Assembly: GCA_013151965.1 (NCBI GenBank)
Contig: JAADHF010000131.1
Span: forward strand, 62,001-126,000
DNA length: 64,000 nucleotides
Direction: 5' to 3'
Source: Spirochaetota bacterium
Lineage (GTDB): Bacteria > Spirochaetota > Spirochaetia > SZUA-6
Positions 25,623 through 34,975 of this stretch are shown here, in pieces; position 1 is the stretch's first letter, and every line of letters starts with the position of its first letter. A program made the position numbers and the translations under genes. Below the pieces are notes generated by a model. It was not told where the DNA came from. It searched no databases and saw nothing but the letters and a program-made list of their open reading frames with translations.

Positions 25623-26984
25623 ATGACAGGCAAAGTAAAGTTATGGAGCTTATTTGCACTTTTAGCGATTGTTCTGATTTCTCCGGTCTTTTCTGTGGAA
25701 ACTGAAAAACCTTTTAATATGGGTATGTCTATGGTTATCGGTACCCAGTCCTTTGTGGAAAACGGGAATACCGTTACATATCAGAAGTTAAGCTTTAATC
25801 CCGATATTTCATTCGGTAAAATCGGAATAGGCCTGGATGTGACACTGCACTACAATTTTACAGGCGGAGCAGGTAATGAATTCTCCGTTAGAAAGGCGGA
25901 CTGGGTTCCCGAGCCTTTAACCTTTTCCAATCTTCTGGGACTATACCTGCCGCTTATACGTTATGTGCGGTACGGAGTAAAGGGAGATCCTCTTTATGCT
26001 AAGTTCGGGTCCATTAACGATGCAACTCTCGGCAATGGATTTATTATGGGAAATTATTCCAACACACTGCTGCTTCCGGAAAAGAGAATATTCGGGCTTA
26101 CTTTTGACTTAGACGGATCATTGTTTAATTTTCCGCTTATAGGATTCGAGAGTGTAATCGGCAATCTTGCCGTACTCGATGTTGTCGGTGCAAGGCTCTT
26201 TGTAAGACCCTTTGTTTATACGGAGATACCGATTGCAAAGAATCTGCAGATCGGTGTGACCTTTGCCGCGGATACGAATGTATATGCGCAGTCTCCCGGC
26301 CTGGATACCGATACGGGTATTCAGGAAGGTATTGCCGCATTCGGAACTGATTTCAGGCTGCCCCTGCTGTCCAATCCTGCTGTTTCGCTTGCCACTTACG
26401 GCGATCTTGCCTCTATAGCAGGGAAATCAGTGGGAGGAATGCTCGGCTTCGGCGGTAAACTGATAAGTTTTTTGACCTACGGGGCACAGCTCCGCATACT
26501 CGGAGCTGATTTTATTCCGGATTACTTTGATTCTTCGTATGATCTGTTCCGGACTGTTAAATACCAGTTAATTACAGAGAACGGCGGAATACCCGCATTT
26601 GTCGGGTGGTTTGCAAGCATCGGAACATCCTTTCTCAAGGATAGTATTGTTTTTAATATAGGTGTGGAAGGTCCCTTCGGTGAAGCTGCCGGAAATGATC
26701 CGGACAATATCATGAATTATCCGCATCTAAGTGGTATATTCGAAATTAAGAACAATATTTTGCCCGGTTTTTCCTTTGATGCGAGTTACGACAAGAAGTT
26801 GATAAAAACATGGAGTGATCTTGTGAGTCCTGAAGATGCAGTGATAAAGGCACAGCTCAACTATCAGACAGGGCCTGCAATGATTTCTTTTGTGTACAGG
26901 ATAAAGTATATTCCGGATGCTGCACCAGGTGAAAATCAATGGGCAATCACCTCGGGACTGGAAAGTTCGATCCAGTTATTCTAA
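25623..26984 (+). CDS. Outer-membrane beta-barrel-like protein, paralogue of the next gene's C-terminal half
   Basis: 453 residues with a signal peptide (about 1-25, ending near VFS). The rest is strand-rich with many Gly and aromatic residues and ends GLESSIQLF, a terminal-Phe barrel signal. A region near residues 120-220 (FGSINDATLGNGFIM...ARLFVRPF) matches in order a region of the next gene (GNLNDITIGHGLIM...SRLYFRPI). The two are therefore likely tandem paralogues. Probable outer-membrane channel or surface protein; substrate unknown. It has a strong promoter and an AAGGAGG site and ends 16 bp before the next gene. Confidence 0.7.
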   Translation: MTGKVKLWSLFALLAIVLISPVFSVETEKPFNMGMSMVIGTQSFVENGNTVTYQKLSFNPDISFGKIGIGLDVTLHYNFTGGAGNEFSVRKADWVPEPLTFSNLLGLYLPLIRYVRYGVKGDPLYAKFGSINDATLGNGFIMGNYSNTLLLPEKRIFGLTFDLDGSLFNFPLIGFESVIGNLAVLDVVGARLFVRPFVYTEIPIAKNLQIGVTFAADTNVYAQSPGLDTDTGIQEGIAAFGTDFRLPLLSNPAVSLATYGDLASIAGKSVGGMLGFGGKLISFLTYGAQLRILGADFIPDYFDSSYDLFRTVKYQLITENGGIPAFVGWFASIGTSFLKDSIVFNIGVEGPFGEAAGNDPDNIMNYPHLSGIFEIKNNILPGFSFDASYDKKLIKTWSDLVSPEDAVIKAQLNYQTGPAMISFVYRIKYIPDAAPGENQWAITSGLESSIQLF

Positions 26985-27000
26985 CGATTTGGAGGTTTCT

Positions 27001-29232
27001 ATGAAGAAGATAGTTACAGGTATTGTTTTTATTTTACTTTTAATGCCGGCGGTCCTGATTTTCGCTCAGGAGAAAAAGACTCAGAGTACACAGGCTTCGG
27101 CTGTTCTGGAATACTTCGAGGATTCGAGCGGAGCACTTCGTCTTGTGGAACCGGACGGAACGGAACTTTACTCGTCGGATCTTTACTTCGGGTTCGAGAT
27201 CCCGGTAGGTTCTACCGTTGTCACGGAGGCTGCGGATTATGCCGAACTCCAGCTCGATCCAAATGGTTCCATTATTAAGATTTCCGAAAATACTAACTTT
27301 AAGTTAGAGGGTCTTCAGGCAATGGACGGCTCGGGAGAAAATGTTTTTGCCATAGCCGTCGGCAAATTCCGGGCTGTTGCGGCGAGGGCTACCGGCAGCG
27401 AGAAGTACACCTTTAAGGGGCCCTCTACGGTTGCAGGTGTACGCGGAACCGACCTCGGCATGGAAGTACTTCCCGGTTCAGAGGAGATTGCATTTGTAAC
27501 ACAGGGGTTAATAGACTTTACCGATAAAGCGGGAAAAACCATCGCAATCGGTGCGGGCCAGATGGCCAATGCCCTTGCTCCGACCTTCGAACCTGTTAAG
27601 ATACCGGCTGATATGCTTGCAAAGCTTATGAAAGGGCTCGATTTTAAGAAGCTTAATCCTAAGAAGGTACCGGGACACCAGGGTGCAGCAACTCCGCCTA
27701 AGGAAGAGGCTAAAAACGCAGAAACGCCTCCTCCCGCACCTCCTGCGGAAAAGAAAGCGGAGGAGAAGAAAGCTCCTAAAGCGCCTGCAAAAAATGCTTT
27801 TATGCAGGGTTTGTTCGATAAACTAAAAGATATGCTCGGCATGGAGATAGGCTCTGTTACTATCGGTGATACGACCTACGCAAAAGCCGTTATTCAGCCG
27901 CAGTTTACTATCGGCAAATTAAAGATGGCTCTGTACCTGCCTATTATTTACGAATCTAATATGCTGGATCCGAATGACTGGTATCACCCGGAAGGAAACG
28001 ATGAGTGGTCTTTCGGAACGGATCAGAACGGATTTAAGGCTGTGGCGGGAGATTTCATAAATGACCTGTTTTTAAAGATCAAGTATGTGGAATGGGGTAA
28101 ACAGAGGGATAAATTCTTTTTTAAGATAGGAAACTTAAACGATATCACCATCGGACACGGTCTTATAATGAAGGATTATGCAAATGATTCGGACTTCCCG
28201 GTGATACGCAGAGTAGGTTTAAACCTGGGCATGGATTTTGAGAAAATCGGTTTCGAAGCCATGGTAAACGATATCGGCGATCCTCATATATTCGGCTCCA
28301 GGCTGTACTTCCGGCCCATAGCACCGGCTTTTCCCATGGCGGTCGGGATGACTGTCGTAACGGATATAAGTCCTGCTTCCGATCTTCCGGATCCGTCTAC
28401 TGTGGGTAATCCTATTATTTTAAACGGAGGTCTGGATCTGGACTTTCCTGTTATCGAAACGGACCCCTTCAGCATAATTTCCTATGCCGATGTCGCGGGA
28501 ATGATGCCTGTGTTCAGGAACGCAGTTCCCGGTACTTCCATCACTTCAGGTCCCGCCCGGGACGCAATGTTTGCGGAAGATATAAACGGAAACTTCGCAT
28601 TAAAGAACTGGGGTTTTGCAGCCGGATTGTTCGGAAGAGCCTTTATTCTCGACTGGAGGCTGGAATACAGGAACTTTAACGGTGCATTTAAACCTGCATT
28701 CTACAACCAGCTCTACGACAGAACGCGCGGTCAGTATGTAAATGATATTATTACGTACCTGGAGAACCAGAACGATCCTGCATATGATGTACAGACTATG
28801 GGGATATACGGAGAAGCCGGTTTTACAATAAAGAAGGTATTCAGCTTCGACGGCAGCTACTTCTGGCCCTGGTACACAGACGAAAACGGGGACATAAAGA
28901 TGGGCGAGGATGATTTTCTTCACCTCAAGGCTACACTGGAAGCGGGTGTAATACCTGTTGTAAATGTTTCGGGATCGGTATCCTATGACAGGACGAAATT
29001 TATGCCGACCCTTTTGGGCAGCGGCAATCCTGCGGAAAACTTAAGCCTCTTCGATGCAAATACGGTTGTAACAGCAGAGATCGTTTATCCGGTAGCACCA
29101 ACACTCGATGTTGCCCTGCTCTATACGACTGCTCTTGCCCGTGATGCGGACGGTAATGTACTGTATAATGAGATAACCAATAATCCCGAAATTGCAACTA
29201 CCGTGAGCATAGAGACCAGGATTCACTTTTAA
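27001..29232 (+). CDS. FecR domain fused to an outer-membrane barrel-like domain
   Basis: 743 residues: signal peptide (about 1-22), then a FecR-like domain (about 60-190; GSTVVTEAADYAELQL, KFRAVAARAT and STVAGVRGTDLGMEV are typical). A Pro/Ala/Lys-rich linker follows (about 225-268), and then a barrel-like region ending VSIETRIHF with terminal Phe. FecR domains usually sit in inner-membrane sigma regulators; here it would lie in the periplasm or on the surface beside a barrel. The ATG at 27001 follows a GGAGG site; an earlier in-frame ATG at 26917 lies inside the previous gene and is unlikely. The barrel half is paralogous to the upstream gene. Confidence 0.72.
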   Translation: MKKIVTGIVFILLLMPAVLIFAQEKKTQSTQASAVLEYFEDSSGALRLVEPDGTELYSSDLYFGFEIPVGSTVVTEAADYAELQLDPNGSIIKISENTNFKLEGLQAMDGSGENVFAIAVGKFRAVAARATGSEKYTFKGPSTVAGVRGTDLGMEVLPGSEEIAFVTQGLIDFTDKAGKTIAIGAGQMANALAPTFEPVKIPADMLAKLMKGLDFKKLNPKKVPGHQGAATPPKEEAKNAETPPPAPPAEKKAEEKKAPKAPAKNAFMQGLFDKLKDMLGMEIGSVTIGDTTYAKAVIQPQFTIGKLKMALYLPIIYESNMLDPNDWYHPEGNDEWSFGTDQNGFKAVAGDFINDLFLKIKYVEWGKQRDKFFFKIGNLNDITIGHGLIMKDYANDSDFPVIRRVGLNLGMDFEKIGFEAMVNDIGDPHIFGSRLYFRPIAPAFPMAVGMTVVTDISPASDLPDPSTVGNPIILNGGLDLDFPVIETDPFSIISYADVAGMMPVFRNAVPGTSITSGPARDAMFAEDINGNFALKNWGFAAGLFGRAFILDWRLEYRNFNGAFKPAFYNQLYDRTRGQYVNDIITYLENQNDPAYDVQTMGIYGEAGFTIKKVFSFDGSYFWPWYTDENGDIKMGEDDFLHLKATLEAGVIPVVNVSGSVSYDRTKFMPTLLGSGNPAENLSLFDANTVVTAEIVYPVAPTLDVALLYTTALARDADGNVLYNEITNNPEIATTVSIETRIHF

Positions 29233-29252
29233 AACCTGTGTTCGGAATATAG

Positions 29253-30962
29253 ATGAGCGATAGGAAGGATTCTTCCCGGAGAATAATTGTTCTCCGGGAA
29301 GATGTTTCACGAAAAATTGCGGCCGGCGAGGTAATCGACCGGCCGTTTTCTGTTGTCAGGGAGCTTCTGGATAATTCTCTGGATGCCGGGAGTAAGACCA
29401 TAGATCTGTATCTGTACGGCGGGGGAATCAGGGAAATACGTATCGTAGATGACGGTTCGGGGATGAATAATGAAGATCTTAAAATCTGCTGCCGCCGCCA
29501 TACCACGTCGAAGATTGTCGAAGAGGATGATCTTTATAAAACTGATACGCTCGGATTCAGGGGAGAGGCGCTTGCAAGCATTGCCACATGTTCCAGGCTG
29601 GAGATTATCAGTTTTGCAGAAGATTCAAACCATGCAAACCGCCTTGTTGTACATGGCGGAAAGCTGGTTTCCCTGGAAGAACATGCGGGGAAAAGAGGGA
29701 CTTCGGTACTGGTCTCCGACCTCTTTTTTAATATGCCTGCGCGGAGGCGGTTTTTAAAGAGCACATCGTCGGAAACCTATATGTGCAGGTCGATTTTTGC
29801 GGACAGGGCTCTTCCCTTTACCGGTGTTGCCTTCCGTATGTTCATAGAAGATAAAATGAGGTACTTTTTTCCTGTGCAGGAATTAAAAGAGAGGGTATGT
29901 GCCGCGTATAAGGATGCCGTTAAACCCTCACTTCTTGCCCTGTTAGATACGGAGACGGAAGATTTTAAATTAAAGATTGTAATGGGGGACCCTGCACTTG
30001 CAAGGAAAGACAGGAAGTTTATTCAGATCTTTGTAAACGGCAGAAGAGTAAGCGATTATTCGCTTATGCAGGCTGTCGAATATGCTTATACGGGCTTTGT
30101 GCCCGGAGGCTATCATCCTGTATGTTTTGTTTTTTTAAATGTAAATCCGGAACTCGTAGATTTTAACATTCATCCGGCAAAAAAAGAAGTAAAACTGAAA
30201 AATATTTCTTCTTTAAGGCAGGGTATTATCGGGCTTATAACAAAACATCTAAATATTCCGCTTTATCAAGGTGTCAGCCCTGCACCCGGTCGTATAACGG
30301 ATCAGGATAATCTGTTTAAGGTGTTTAAGAAAAGCAGCGGAACATGGGAAAGGACAGGTTCGGACAGTCTTTTTACCGGCAGAATGCAGCCGGAGGAATA
30401 TCCGCCCCCCTCTGTTGATGAAGATATTAAATACTTCGGGCAGGTATTCGGCCTTTTCTTAATCGTCCGGAAGGGAAATACCGTACTGTTGATAGATCAG
30501 CATGCAGCACATGAACGTATTATTTTTGATGAATTAATGGAAAAGCAGTACAGCTCCCAGAAGCTTCTGATACCCATCGATTTTTCCGCTGACAGGGTAG
30601 AAGCGGCTGTTATAGAACGGAACCTTCCGGTTTTAATAGAGCTGGGGGTAGAACTGAAGAGAAAAGAAAATGGGAGATATATAATAGAATCGATGCCGGA
30701 GGATTTTCTTATTCTGGAAGCGGAAGAGGTGGTGCGGTTTATAAAGGAGGATCAGGGCGATCAAAACAGGGTAAAACGTGAAATAATGGATGCCCTGGCC
30801 TGCAGGCTTGCTGTTAAAGACGGAGACCGCCTCGACGATATAACGGCAGTCGAATTACTGCGGAAGGCTCTGCAGCTTAAAGACCCGAAATGCCCGCACG
30901 GAAGGCCCATATGGTTTTCCGTAAGTAAAGATGACCTGCTTAAGTTTGTTAAGAGAAAATGA
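29253..30962 (+). CDS. mutL: DNA mismatch repair protein MutL
   Basis: 569 residues. The N-terminal GHKL ATPase shows KIAAGEVIDRPFSVVRELLDNSLDAG, DDGSGM, RHTTSKI and TLGFRGEALASIA. The C-terminal half has the endonuclease motif DQHAAHERIIFD (415-426), where the last acidic position is Asp instead of the usual Glu. It also has ACRLAVKDGD and CPHGRP (C547, H549), the zinc-binding motif. QKLLIP (436-441) fits a sliding-clamp-binding QxLLxP peptide. It should therefore be a nicking MutL that works without MutH. It follows the FecR-barrel gene by 20 bp without a clear ribosome-binding site; mutS is not in this window. Confidence 0.95.
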   Translation: MSDRKDSSRRIIVLREDVSRKIAAGEVIDRPFSVVRELLDNSLDAGSKTIDLYLYGGGIREIRIVDDGSGMNNEDLKICCRRHTTSKIVEEDDLYKTDTLGFRGEALASIATCSRLEIISFAEDSNHANRLVVHGGKLVSLEEHAGKRGTSVLVSDLFFNMPARRRFLKSTSSETYMCRSIFADRALPFTGVAFRMFIEDKMRYFFPVQELKERVCAAYKDAVKPSLLALLDTETEDFKLKIVMGDPALARKDRKFIQIFVNGRRVSDYSLMQAVEYAYTGFVPGGYHPVCFVFLNVNPELVDFNIHPAKKEVKLKNISSLRQGIIGLITKHLNIPLYQGVSPAPGRITDQDNLFKVFKKSSGTWERTGSDSLFTGRMQPEEYPPPSVDEDIKYFGQVFGLFLIVRKGNTVLLIDQHAAHERIIFDELMEKQYSSQKLLIPIDFSADRVEAAVIERNLPVLIELGVELKRKENGRYIIESMPEDFLILEAEEVVRFIKEDQGDQNRVKREIMDALACRLAVKDGDRLDDITAVELLRKALQLKDPKCPHGRPIWFSVSKDDLLKFVKRK

Positions 30963-30968
30963 GTTTAA

Positions 30969-32798
30969 CTATAATCCCTGAAGCAGCTTGTTGACATCGT
31001 CCTTTTTGGCGTATCCGGGATTCTTTTTTAGAAGGGTTGTCAGAAGAGATTTTGCAGTTTTTTTATCACCCTTCTTAATAAGCAGGAGTGCAAGCTGATA
31101 GTATGCATCCCAGTAAGCGGAGTCTATCTTTATGAGTTCGGAGAAAACCTGCAGAGCCTGGTCTGTCCGGTTTAATTCCAGATAGGATAATCCTAAATTG
31201 TATCTCGGCAGTGTGGCATCGGGTTTTAATGCTATTGCACCGGACAGATGTTTTATGCTCTGCTGATACAGACCTTTATGGAGATAGACATTGCCGAGGT
31301 TGTTGTTTACTTCGTAGGAACCCGGGGCTATTGCATATGCCTTTGTCAGGAGCGGCAGGGCTTTATCGTATAATCCGTTATCATCGTATATCCTTGCCAG
31401 ATTGATTCTCGGTTTAATATAGGTGTCATCCATCCGGATAGCATCGGTATAGTACTTGATTGCCTGGTTCTGCTTCTTAAGTTTTTCATACACAAGGCCG
31501 AGGGTATAGTTGAATTGAGCCGAATTCGGGTTATTCTGTACGGCTTTTTCAGCGTACTGCAATGCTGCCTGCGGTTTATCGACTTCAAGTTCTACATTGG
31601 CCAGATTATAGTTTGTAACGGCGTTGTCCGGATCGATGCTGAGAGCTTTTTTAAAGTACCGTTCCGATTCTTTAAAATCCTTCCTGTTAAAGAGAGCGGT
31701 TGCATAGCTCCTTAAAAAAAACGGATTCTGCGGTGCATAGGCAACGGCTCCGGCAAAACTTTTAGCTGCAGCGTTTATATCACCCTTAGAGGAATAGATA
31801 ACTCCGCGTTCGTAGTAAGCCTCGGAGAAATCCTTCTTATAGCGCAGGGCAAGATCAAAGGCTTTCAGGGCCTTATCCTTATCGCCCAGTTTTACTAGTG
31901 TCTTCCCGATTCTGAAATGAGCCTGGGGATAATCCGGTTTTAAATGGATACAGCTCTTAAAGGACTGCAGAGCATCGGAGTACTGCCCTGCATAGTACTG
32001 CATTTTACCGAGTGAGTAGAGAATGGAATAATCTTCCGGATTTAACCTCGATGCCTCTTTATACTCCTGAATTGCATTATCATAATTCTTGGTCTGCTCA
32101 TATATCTTTCCCAGGGTTTGATGAGGCAGCCACAGCGAGGGATCTTTCCGTATTGCCTTTGAGGAAGCTTCTATCGCTTTCTGAATATTGGCAGGATCTC
32201 CGGATCTGTCTTTAAGGTATGATACTCCGAGATATGCATAGGCTTTCCCCGACTCCGGATCAAGTTCCAGCACGGAATTAAAAGTATTACGTGCATCGGA
32301 ATATTTTTTGCTGTTGACTTCCTTGATTCCCCTGGACATCAGCTGATTTATGCGGTTTATTTTCTCTTTTTCACGTTTGGAAGCGTTTTCGGGTACTTCG
32401 CGTGGTTTTTCCTTTATTGCGGTTTTTACGGGAGTTTTCTCCTGGATGGATTCGCTAAGCCGGGAAAGACTCTCCTTCAGCTGTTTCTGCTGCTGCGTCA
32501 GAGCTTTTTCCTGCTGTTTCAGGGCTTCTTTCCCGGCCGCTTTCTTTTTATCTATGATCTGATCCAGTAGAGTTTTTGCTCCGGGGTTATCCGGGTTTTT
32601 AATTAAAAGACCGTCCAGGAGCTGCATGGCTCTGTCGAATTCTCCCTTATTCATATATTCCTGCGCCAGTTTCAGCGTATTAAGCTCTGCGGTTATCCCG
32701 GCCTGTTTTACCTGTTTGTTATGCAGAAAGAAAAAAAACACTGTCAGTGCCAGTATAATAATAACTGCCGCTATAGTAATTATAATTTTTTTACCCAA
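30969..32798 (-). CDS. Membrane-anchored TPR-repeat protein
   Basis: 609 residues with one N-terminal TM helix (about 4-24) and an Ala/Lys/Gln-rich coiled-coil segment (about 75-130). At least twelve consecutive tetratricopeptide repeats follow, from about residue 155 to the end (for example SGKAYAYLGVSYLKD, YSILYSLGKMQYYAG). TPR arrays are scaffolds for protein complexes; the array probably faces the periplasm. It follows the smaller exported TPR gene by 11 bp and ends 6 bp from the convergent mutL stop. Confidence 0.85.
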   Translation of the reverse strand: MGKKIIITIAAVIIILALTVFFFFLHNKQVKQAGITAELNTLKLAQEYMNKGEFDRAMQLLDGLLIKNPDNPGAKTLLDQIIDKKKAAGKEALKQQEKALTQQQKQLKESLSRLSESIQEKTPVKTAIKEKPREVPENASKREKEKINRINQLMSRGIKEVNSKKYSDARNTFNSVLELDPESGKAYAYLGVSYLKDRSGDPANIQKAIEASSKAIRKDPSLWLPHQTLGKIYEQTKNYDNAIQEYKEASRLNPEDYSILYSLGKMQYYAGQYSDALQSFKSCIHLKPDYPQAHFRIGKTLVKLGDKDKALKAFDLALRYKKDFSEAYYERGVIYSSKGDINAAAKSFAGAVAYAPQNPFFLRSYATALFNRKDFKESERYFKKALSIDPDNAVTNYNLANVELEVDKPQAALQYAEKAVQNNPNSAQFNYTLGLVYEKLKKQNQAIKYYTDAIRMDDTYIKPRINLARIYDDNGLYDKALPLLTKAYAIAPGSYEVNNNLGNVYLHKGLYQQSIKHLSGAIALKPDATLPRYNLGLSYLELNRTDQALQVFSELIKIDSAYWDAYYQLALLLIKKGDKKTAKSLLTTLLKKNPGYAKKDDVNKLLQGL

Positions 32799-32809
32799 AA
32801 CGGTACTCC

Positions 32810-33508
32810 TTAATCCTGAATATCGATGTCTTCATAATTTTCCTTTATCGACTCGGAACCTGCAGAGAGATTCTTGGTATCTTCCGATGCATTTTTTAAA
32901 GAGCTTAGTACATCGTTCATAAGAGCTTTCTGTTTTGCAAGTTCCTCTTTCTGTTTTTTTTCTGCCGCTGCAATTGTGCCGCTAAGGAGCTGTATTATTT
33001 TTTCTATCTGTTCTCTCTGTTTATTGGCCGGTTTTAATTGAATATACAAGGTATAGTCCGCCAGAGCTTCCCTGTACTTTTTAAGCTGAAGCCGTGTATT
33101 TGCTCTGTTTAAGTATGCTGCGGGCATATTATCCTTTGTTTCTATAGCCTGAGTGTACATATCTTCGGCCAAAGCGTATTGGTTCTGTTTAAAAAGGTTG
33201 TTTCCAATGTTAAAGTAAAGAATATTCTTTATACTTTTTGCGACATTCAAACCCCGCCTTAGGATTTTACTGGATTTATCAAGATTATTAAGCTGTTCGT
33301 AAATTATACCAAGGTAGAGGTATATTTTTTCATTATTCGGTTCTTCATTAAGTGCAGCCTCCATAAGGGGAAGTGCTTCCTCAGGTTTATTGTCCAGAAA
33401 AAGCTTTTCGCCCTGAGTAAGGTAGGATGAGGCGAAAAGAGGGGCAGCAAAAAGGATACCAAAAAAAACAGTTAATAAAAAGACAGCTCTGCTTTTAAAC
33501 ATTATCAT
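32810..33508 (-). CDS. Exported TPR-repeat protein
   Basis: 232 residues with a signal peptide (about 1-27, ending near LFAS). Three or four TPR units follow (LTQGEKLFLDNKPEEALPLMEAAL..., IYLYLGIIYEQLNNLDKSSKIL..., AAYLNRANTRLQLKKYREAL). The C-terminus is a charged coiled coil (AAEKKQKEELAKQKA). Probably periplasmic and a partner of the larger TPR protein downstream (11-bp gap). Either the first ATG or one two codons later could be used; no strong ribosome-binding site is seen. Confidence 0.75.
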   Translation of the reverse strand: MIMFKSRAVFLLTVFFGILFAAPLFASSYLTQGEKLFLDNKPEEALPLMEAALNEEPNNEKIYLYLGIIYEQLNNLDKSSKILRRGLNVAKSIKNILYFNIGNNLFKQNQYALAEDMYTQAIETKDNMPAAYLNRANTRLQLKKYREALADYTLYIQLKPANKQREQIEKIIQLLSGTIAAAEKKQKEELAKQKALMNDVLSSLKNASEDTKNLSAGSESIKENYEDIDIQD

Positions 33509-33588
33509 ACCTATAAAAATAACATCTAAATTGACACTTTACAAAATAATTAATAGTCTAACAACATAAATATTCAAATGGTAGGAAA

Positions 33589-34947
33589 ATGTCAAGTTTT
33601 GTTATTCTGATTATTATACTCGGCACGGTTTTCGGCATCTTAACCTTTTTTATAGTGAAGAGTTTTATCTCACCGAGGCGCATAGAAACGCTTAATGAAC
33701 TTTTAAAGAAAAAGAGATATACTCAGGTTGTAAGAACGGCCAAACGTCTTCTCGTAAATGATCCGCACAGTATCGATCTGCACTATCTATTAGGTATGGC
33801 TTATCTCGGCGACGGAAAGGCGGAGCTGGCTTTGATGGAATTAAAAAAAATTAATCAGATAGGCCAGTTTACAAATTTCTGCAGAGAGATACCTTTCAGA
33901 AAGCAGATAGCAGAGCTGTATACCAGATTTAATCAGATAGATGAAGCATTAAAAGAATATTTACTTCTGATAAAAGCCCAGCCGGATGAGGCTGTGTACT
34001 ATTACACAGCCGGAGAACTTTTAGAGGCACGGGGAAGCGGAACAAAGGCTGTTTCCTTTTTTATGAAAACAGTGGAACTGGATAAAAATTTTGCAGATGC
34101 CCATTATAAGCTGGGTCTGTTGTTATACCTGAATAAGAAGCCTATGGAGGCGAGAAATGAGCTGGAAAAGGCTGTAAAGCTTAAACCGGATAATTATCCG
34201 GCTTACTTTTACTTAGGGAAACTGCTTAAAGAAAGCCATGATTACGCAGGCGCTCTTAAAGCGCTGGAGAAAGCTCAGAGAAGTCCGGAATTCAAAGGCA
34301 GGGCCCTTATAGAAAGAGGGATCTGTTATATGAGTATGAACAATTACGATAGAGCTATCCCTGAGTTGGAGAGGGCTTTAAAAAATGTGGCGGATAAAAC
34401 AGGGAATGAGTACATGTACGGAGGTTATTTTCTTGCATACTGCTATGAGAAGCTCCGGAAGCTGGACAGGGCTATTGAAATCTGGGAAAGAATATATGCG
34501 AAGAAACCCGGATTTAAAGATGTTGCGGAGAAACTGTCGCAGTATCAGGAGTTAAGTTCCGACGACAGAATGAAGGATTACCTGACAGCGAAGAAGGAAG
34601 ATTTTATAGATATCTGCCGGGCGGCTGTAAAGGTTATGAATTTAACCGTGCAGGATCTATGTGAGATACCAAATGGTTGTGAACTGACGGCTATGGAGAT
34701 AAATACGAAATGGAGAAATGCCAGAAAAATGCCGAAGCTCATTCAATTTTTAAGAGTTTCCGATGTAATCGATCAAAGTACCGTGCGGAATTTGCACGAA
34801 AAAATGAAAAAGAAAAATCTTACACGCGGAATCATTGTAACAAGTTCAACTTTTTCACGAACCGCTTATGCATATGCAGATATACGGCCCATAGATCTTC
34901 TCGACAAAAACAGGCTTACCGAACTGCTTAAAAAAGCCGACCTGTAG
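33589..34947 (+). CDS. TPR protein with a C-terminal Mrr-like (restriction-endonuclease-fold) domain
   Basis: 452 residues: an N-terminal TM helix (about 4-24), about seven TPR repeats (about 35-320), then a C-terminal domain (about 330-452). The C-terminal domain carries the Mrr-type end pattern RGIIVTSSTFSRTAYAYAD...IDLLDKNRL. The catalytic QxK of active Mrr enzymes is not visible (QFLR is found instead), so it is probably an inactive or binding version. It is divergent from the other two TPR genes and has a TTGACA box at 33531-33536 and an AGGAA site before the ATG. Role unknown. Confidence 0.75.
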   Translation: MSSFVILIIILGTVFGILTFFIVKSFISPRRIETLNELLKKKRYTQVVRTAKRLLVNDPHSIDLHYLLGMAYLGDGKAELALMELKKINQIGQFTNFCREIPFRKQIAELYTRFNQIDEALKEYLLLIKAQPDEAVYYYTAGELLEARGSGTKAVSFFMKTVELDKNFADAHYKLGLLLYLNKKPMEARNELEKAVKLKPDNYPAYFYLGKLLKESHDYAGALKALEKAQRSPEFKGRALIERGICYMSMNNYDRAIPELERALKNVADKTGNEYMYGGYFLAYCYEKLRKLDRAIEIWERIYAKKPGFKDVAEKLSQYQELSSDDRMKDYLTAKKEDFIDICRAAVKVMNLTVQDLCEIPNGCELTAMEINTKWRNARKMPKLIQFLRVSDVIDQSTVRNLHEKMKKKNLTRGIIVTSSTFSRTAYAYADIRPIDLLDKNRLTELLKKADL

Positions 34948-34975
34948 AAATCGGGCTGTCCTGTATTACTTTAAC

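Noticed and set aside
27330-27840. Long minus-strand frame opposite the FecR-linker region
   Set aside because: It is Ala/Ser/Pro-rich without motifs and arises from the repetitive codons of the real gene on the other strand.
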